NCBI GenBank assembly: GCA_900320235.1 | Contig: ONRO01000058.1 | Location: 1 to 8,101 of the forward strand | DNA: 8,101 bases | DNA from: an uncultured Eubacteriales bacterium | GTDB lineage: Bacteria; Bacillota; Clostridia; Oscillospirales; Acutalibacteraceae | Reading direction: 5' to 3' | In this document: positions 6,557 through 8,101 of the stretch, piece by piece | How the letters are laid out: each line of letters begins with the position of its first letter | Numbering within the stretch: position 1 is the first letter of the stretch | Program-made: the position numbers and the translations under genes | Notes under the pieces: generated by a model | Databases searched by the model: none | What the model was told of the DNA's origin: nothing | What the model saw: only the letters and a program-made list of their open reading frames with translations

Positions 6557-6645
6557 TGTCCGGAGGATGAAGATAGGCAAAAACTCTGCTGCGGTGTAAA
6601 AACCGCAGCAGAGTAATGTAATTTAAGGATAAACTGATCCGGACA
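6557..6645 (+). other. Nested hairpin region before glgA
   Basis: A perfect 13-bp stem, ACTCTGCTGCGGT (6583-6595) with ACCGCAGCAGAGT (6602-6614), has a 6-base loop. It is enclosed by a perfect 8-bp outer pairing, TGTCCGGA (6557-6564) with TCCGGACA (6638-6645). A small competing hairpin (6551-6556 with 6562-6567) would use part of the outer arm. No T-run follows the inner stem on the + strand; on the minus strand it is followed by T5. The structure ends 13 bases before the glgA ribosome binding site. Likely roles are partial termination, transcript processing or 3'-end protection of glgBCD mRNA; none is proven. Confidence 0.65.
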
Positions 6646-6674
6646 AAACCTACTAAGTGGAGGTGCGTATATAA

Positions 6675-8099
6675 ATGAAAGTACTGTATGTTGCAAGTGA
6701 GGCTCAGCCGTTTGCCGCTTCAGGCGGACTTGCGGATGTTGCCGGCTCGCTTCCTCACGCACTGCGTCAGAGACTGATAGGCTGCCGTATCGTTATGCCG
6801 ATGTATGACGATATTCCGCAGGCACTAAAGGATAATCTGAGATTTGTGACAAGCTTTTCTGTGCCTGTATCATGGAGAAGACAGTATTGCGGCATATTTG
6901 AAACAAGATATAACGGAGTAATTTATTACTTCCTTGATAACCAGTATTATTTCAAGCGTCAGGGTCTTTACGGACATTATGACGATGCTGAACGCTTTGC
7001 ATTTTTCTCAAGAGCAGCTCTTGAAATGCTGCCATACATTGATTTTAAGCCGGATATTATCCACTGCAATGACTGGCAGACAGCGCTTGTACCGGTATAT
7101 TACAATCTGTTCTATCAGCAGAACGGATGGTACAGCGGCATCAAAACAATTTTTACAATACATAATATTCAGTATCAGGGTCAGTACGGTACAGAGCTTT
7201 ATGAGGAGGTAGTCGGAATTCCGCCTCACGGAAGATCAATACTTGACTTTGACGGCTGTATCAACTATATGAAGGGTGCTATTGAAACAGCAAACCGTAT
7301 AACAACTGTCAGCCCGAGTTATGCATGGGAGATCAGGGATCCATGGTTTGCTCACGGACTCGATCCGATATTGAATGCGCGCTCGTGGAAGCTCAGAGGA
7401 ATACTTAACGGAATTGATAATACTTCGTACAATCCGGCAACTGATATTCAGCTTTATGAGCATTACACCGCAGATGATCTTTCCGGCAAGGCAGTCAATA
7501 AACAGCGGCTTCAGGAAAGACTCGGACTTGAGCAGAATGCCGAAGTACCGATAATCGCAATGGTAACAAGACTTGTATCACATAAGGGACTTGATCTTGT
7601 AAAGAATGCACTCGATCAGCTGATGAGAGAGGAATATGTTCAGTTTGTCATCCTCGGCTCGGGCGACTGGGAATATGAAAGCTTCTTCCGCTCGATGCAT
7701 GAGAGATATCCGGGCAGACTCTGTGCTTGTCACGGTTTCATTCCGGAGCTTTCGAGAAAGATTTATGCCGGAGCTGATATATTCCTGATGCCGTCGAAGG
7801 CAGAGCCGTGCGGACTTTCCCAGATGATAGCGCTGAGATACGGCACTATACCTGTTGTAAGAGAGGTCGGCGGACTGAGAGATTCGATCCAGGACAGCGG
7901 CACAGGCGAGGGCAACGGCTTCACCTTTGCAAATTATGATGCAATGGATATGCTTGGATGTATCAGACGCGCGATCGCAGGCTACTGGCAGCGGGACGGC
8001 TGGAAGATTCTTGTTGAGCGTGCAATGAAGTGCGACAACAGCTGGACAAAATCCGCAACCGAGTATATCAACCTTTATAAAGAGGTCATCAACGAGTAA
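6675..8099 (+). CDS. glgA: Glycogen synthase (ADP-glucose-dependent) GlgA
   Basis: It transfers glucose from ADP-glucose to the non-reducing end of an alpha-1,4-glucan, using the product of GlgC/GlgD and giving the substrate for GlgB. It has 474 residues, close to the 477 of E. coli GlgA, in the GT5, GT-B fold. Motifs: SGGLADVAGSLP (16-27); HCNDWQT (130-136); TIHNIQYQG (161-169); GILNGID (242-248); TRLVSHKGLD (298-307) with Arg299 and Lys304; and PSKAEPCGLSQ (373-383) with Glu377 and Cys379, matching E. coli numbering. The usual KTGGL nucleotide-sugar loop reads ASGGL, so residue 15 is Ala instead of Lys. GGAGG (6659-6663) lies eleven bases before ATG. The gene ends two bases from the window edge, so its terminator and any following gene are not visible. 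Confidence 0.96.
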   Translation: MKVLYVASEAQPFAASGGLADVAGSLPHALRQRLIGCRIVMPMYDDIPQALKDNLRFVTSFSVPVSWRRQYCGIFETRYNGVIYYFLDNQYYFKRQGLYGHYDDAERFAFFSRAALEMLPYIDFKPDIIHCNDWQTALVPVYYNLFYQQNGWYSGIKTIFTIHNIQYQGQYGTELYEEVVGIPPHGRSILDFDGCINYMKGAIETANRITTVSPSYAWEIRDPWFAHGLDPILNARSWKLRGILNGIDNTSYNPATDIQLYEHYTADDLSGKAVNKQRLQERLGLEQNAEVPIIAMVTRLVSHKGLDLVKNALDQLMREEYVQFVILGSGDWEYESFFRSMHERYPGRLCACHGFIPELSRKIYAGADIFLMPSKAEPCGLSQMIALRYGTIPVVREVGGLRDSIQDSGTGEGNGFTFANYDAMDMLGCIRRAIAGYWQRDGWKILVERAMKCDNSWTKSATEYINLYKEVINE

Positions 8100-8101
8100 A
8101 A

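Overview
The window holds a bacterial glycogen-synthesis cluster, glgB-glgC-glgD-glgA, all on the + strand. It is preceded by the 3' end of an unrelated gene for a cell-surface protein. A separate glgD-type subunit next to glgC, strong GGAGG-type ribosome binding sites, moderate G+C content and a Gram-positive-style surface protein with peptidoglycan-binding repeats all point to a clostridial Firmicute. A Ruminococcus-like member of the Oscillospiraceae is my best guess. That placement rests on general resemblance, because the window has no taxonomic marker gene.

Layout. Positions 1-1395 are the C-terminal part of a surface protein: an acidic Ser/Glu repeat tract, four peptidoglycan-binding-like repeats, a linker and a C-terminal membrane anchor. 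A strong intrinsic terminator at 1421-1457 ends that unit. About 610 bases without a convincing gene follow. They contain potential RNA secondary structure (about 1541-1700) and the promoter region of the glycogen operon. The best promoter (1936-1964) lies directly beside a perfect inverted repeat and inside a pair of 13-bp direct repeats, which looks like an operator. Then come glgB (2008-4080), a 122-base gap with a long hairpin, glgC (4203-5420), glgD overlapping glgC by one base (5420-6532), a 142-base gap with a perfect 13-bp hairpin, and glgA (6675-8099), which ends two bases before the window edge.

How the genes work together. GlgC, probably with the catalytically degenerate GlgD as partner subunit, makes ADP-glucose from glucose-1-phosphate and ATP. 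GlgA adds the glucose to a growing alpha-1,4-glucan, and GlgB introduces alpha-1,6 branches. No phosphorylase or debranching gene lies in the window; one could follow glgA outside it.

The enzymes are conventional and I see no evidence of a wholly new system. The parts that deserve a second look are a 58-residue lysine-rich tail on GlgB, an alanine in GlgA where the canonical ADP-glucose-contacting lysine sits, two structured intercistronic regions, and the operator-like arrangement at the glgB promoter.
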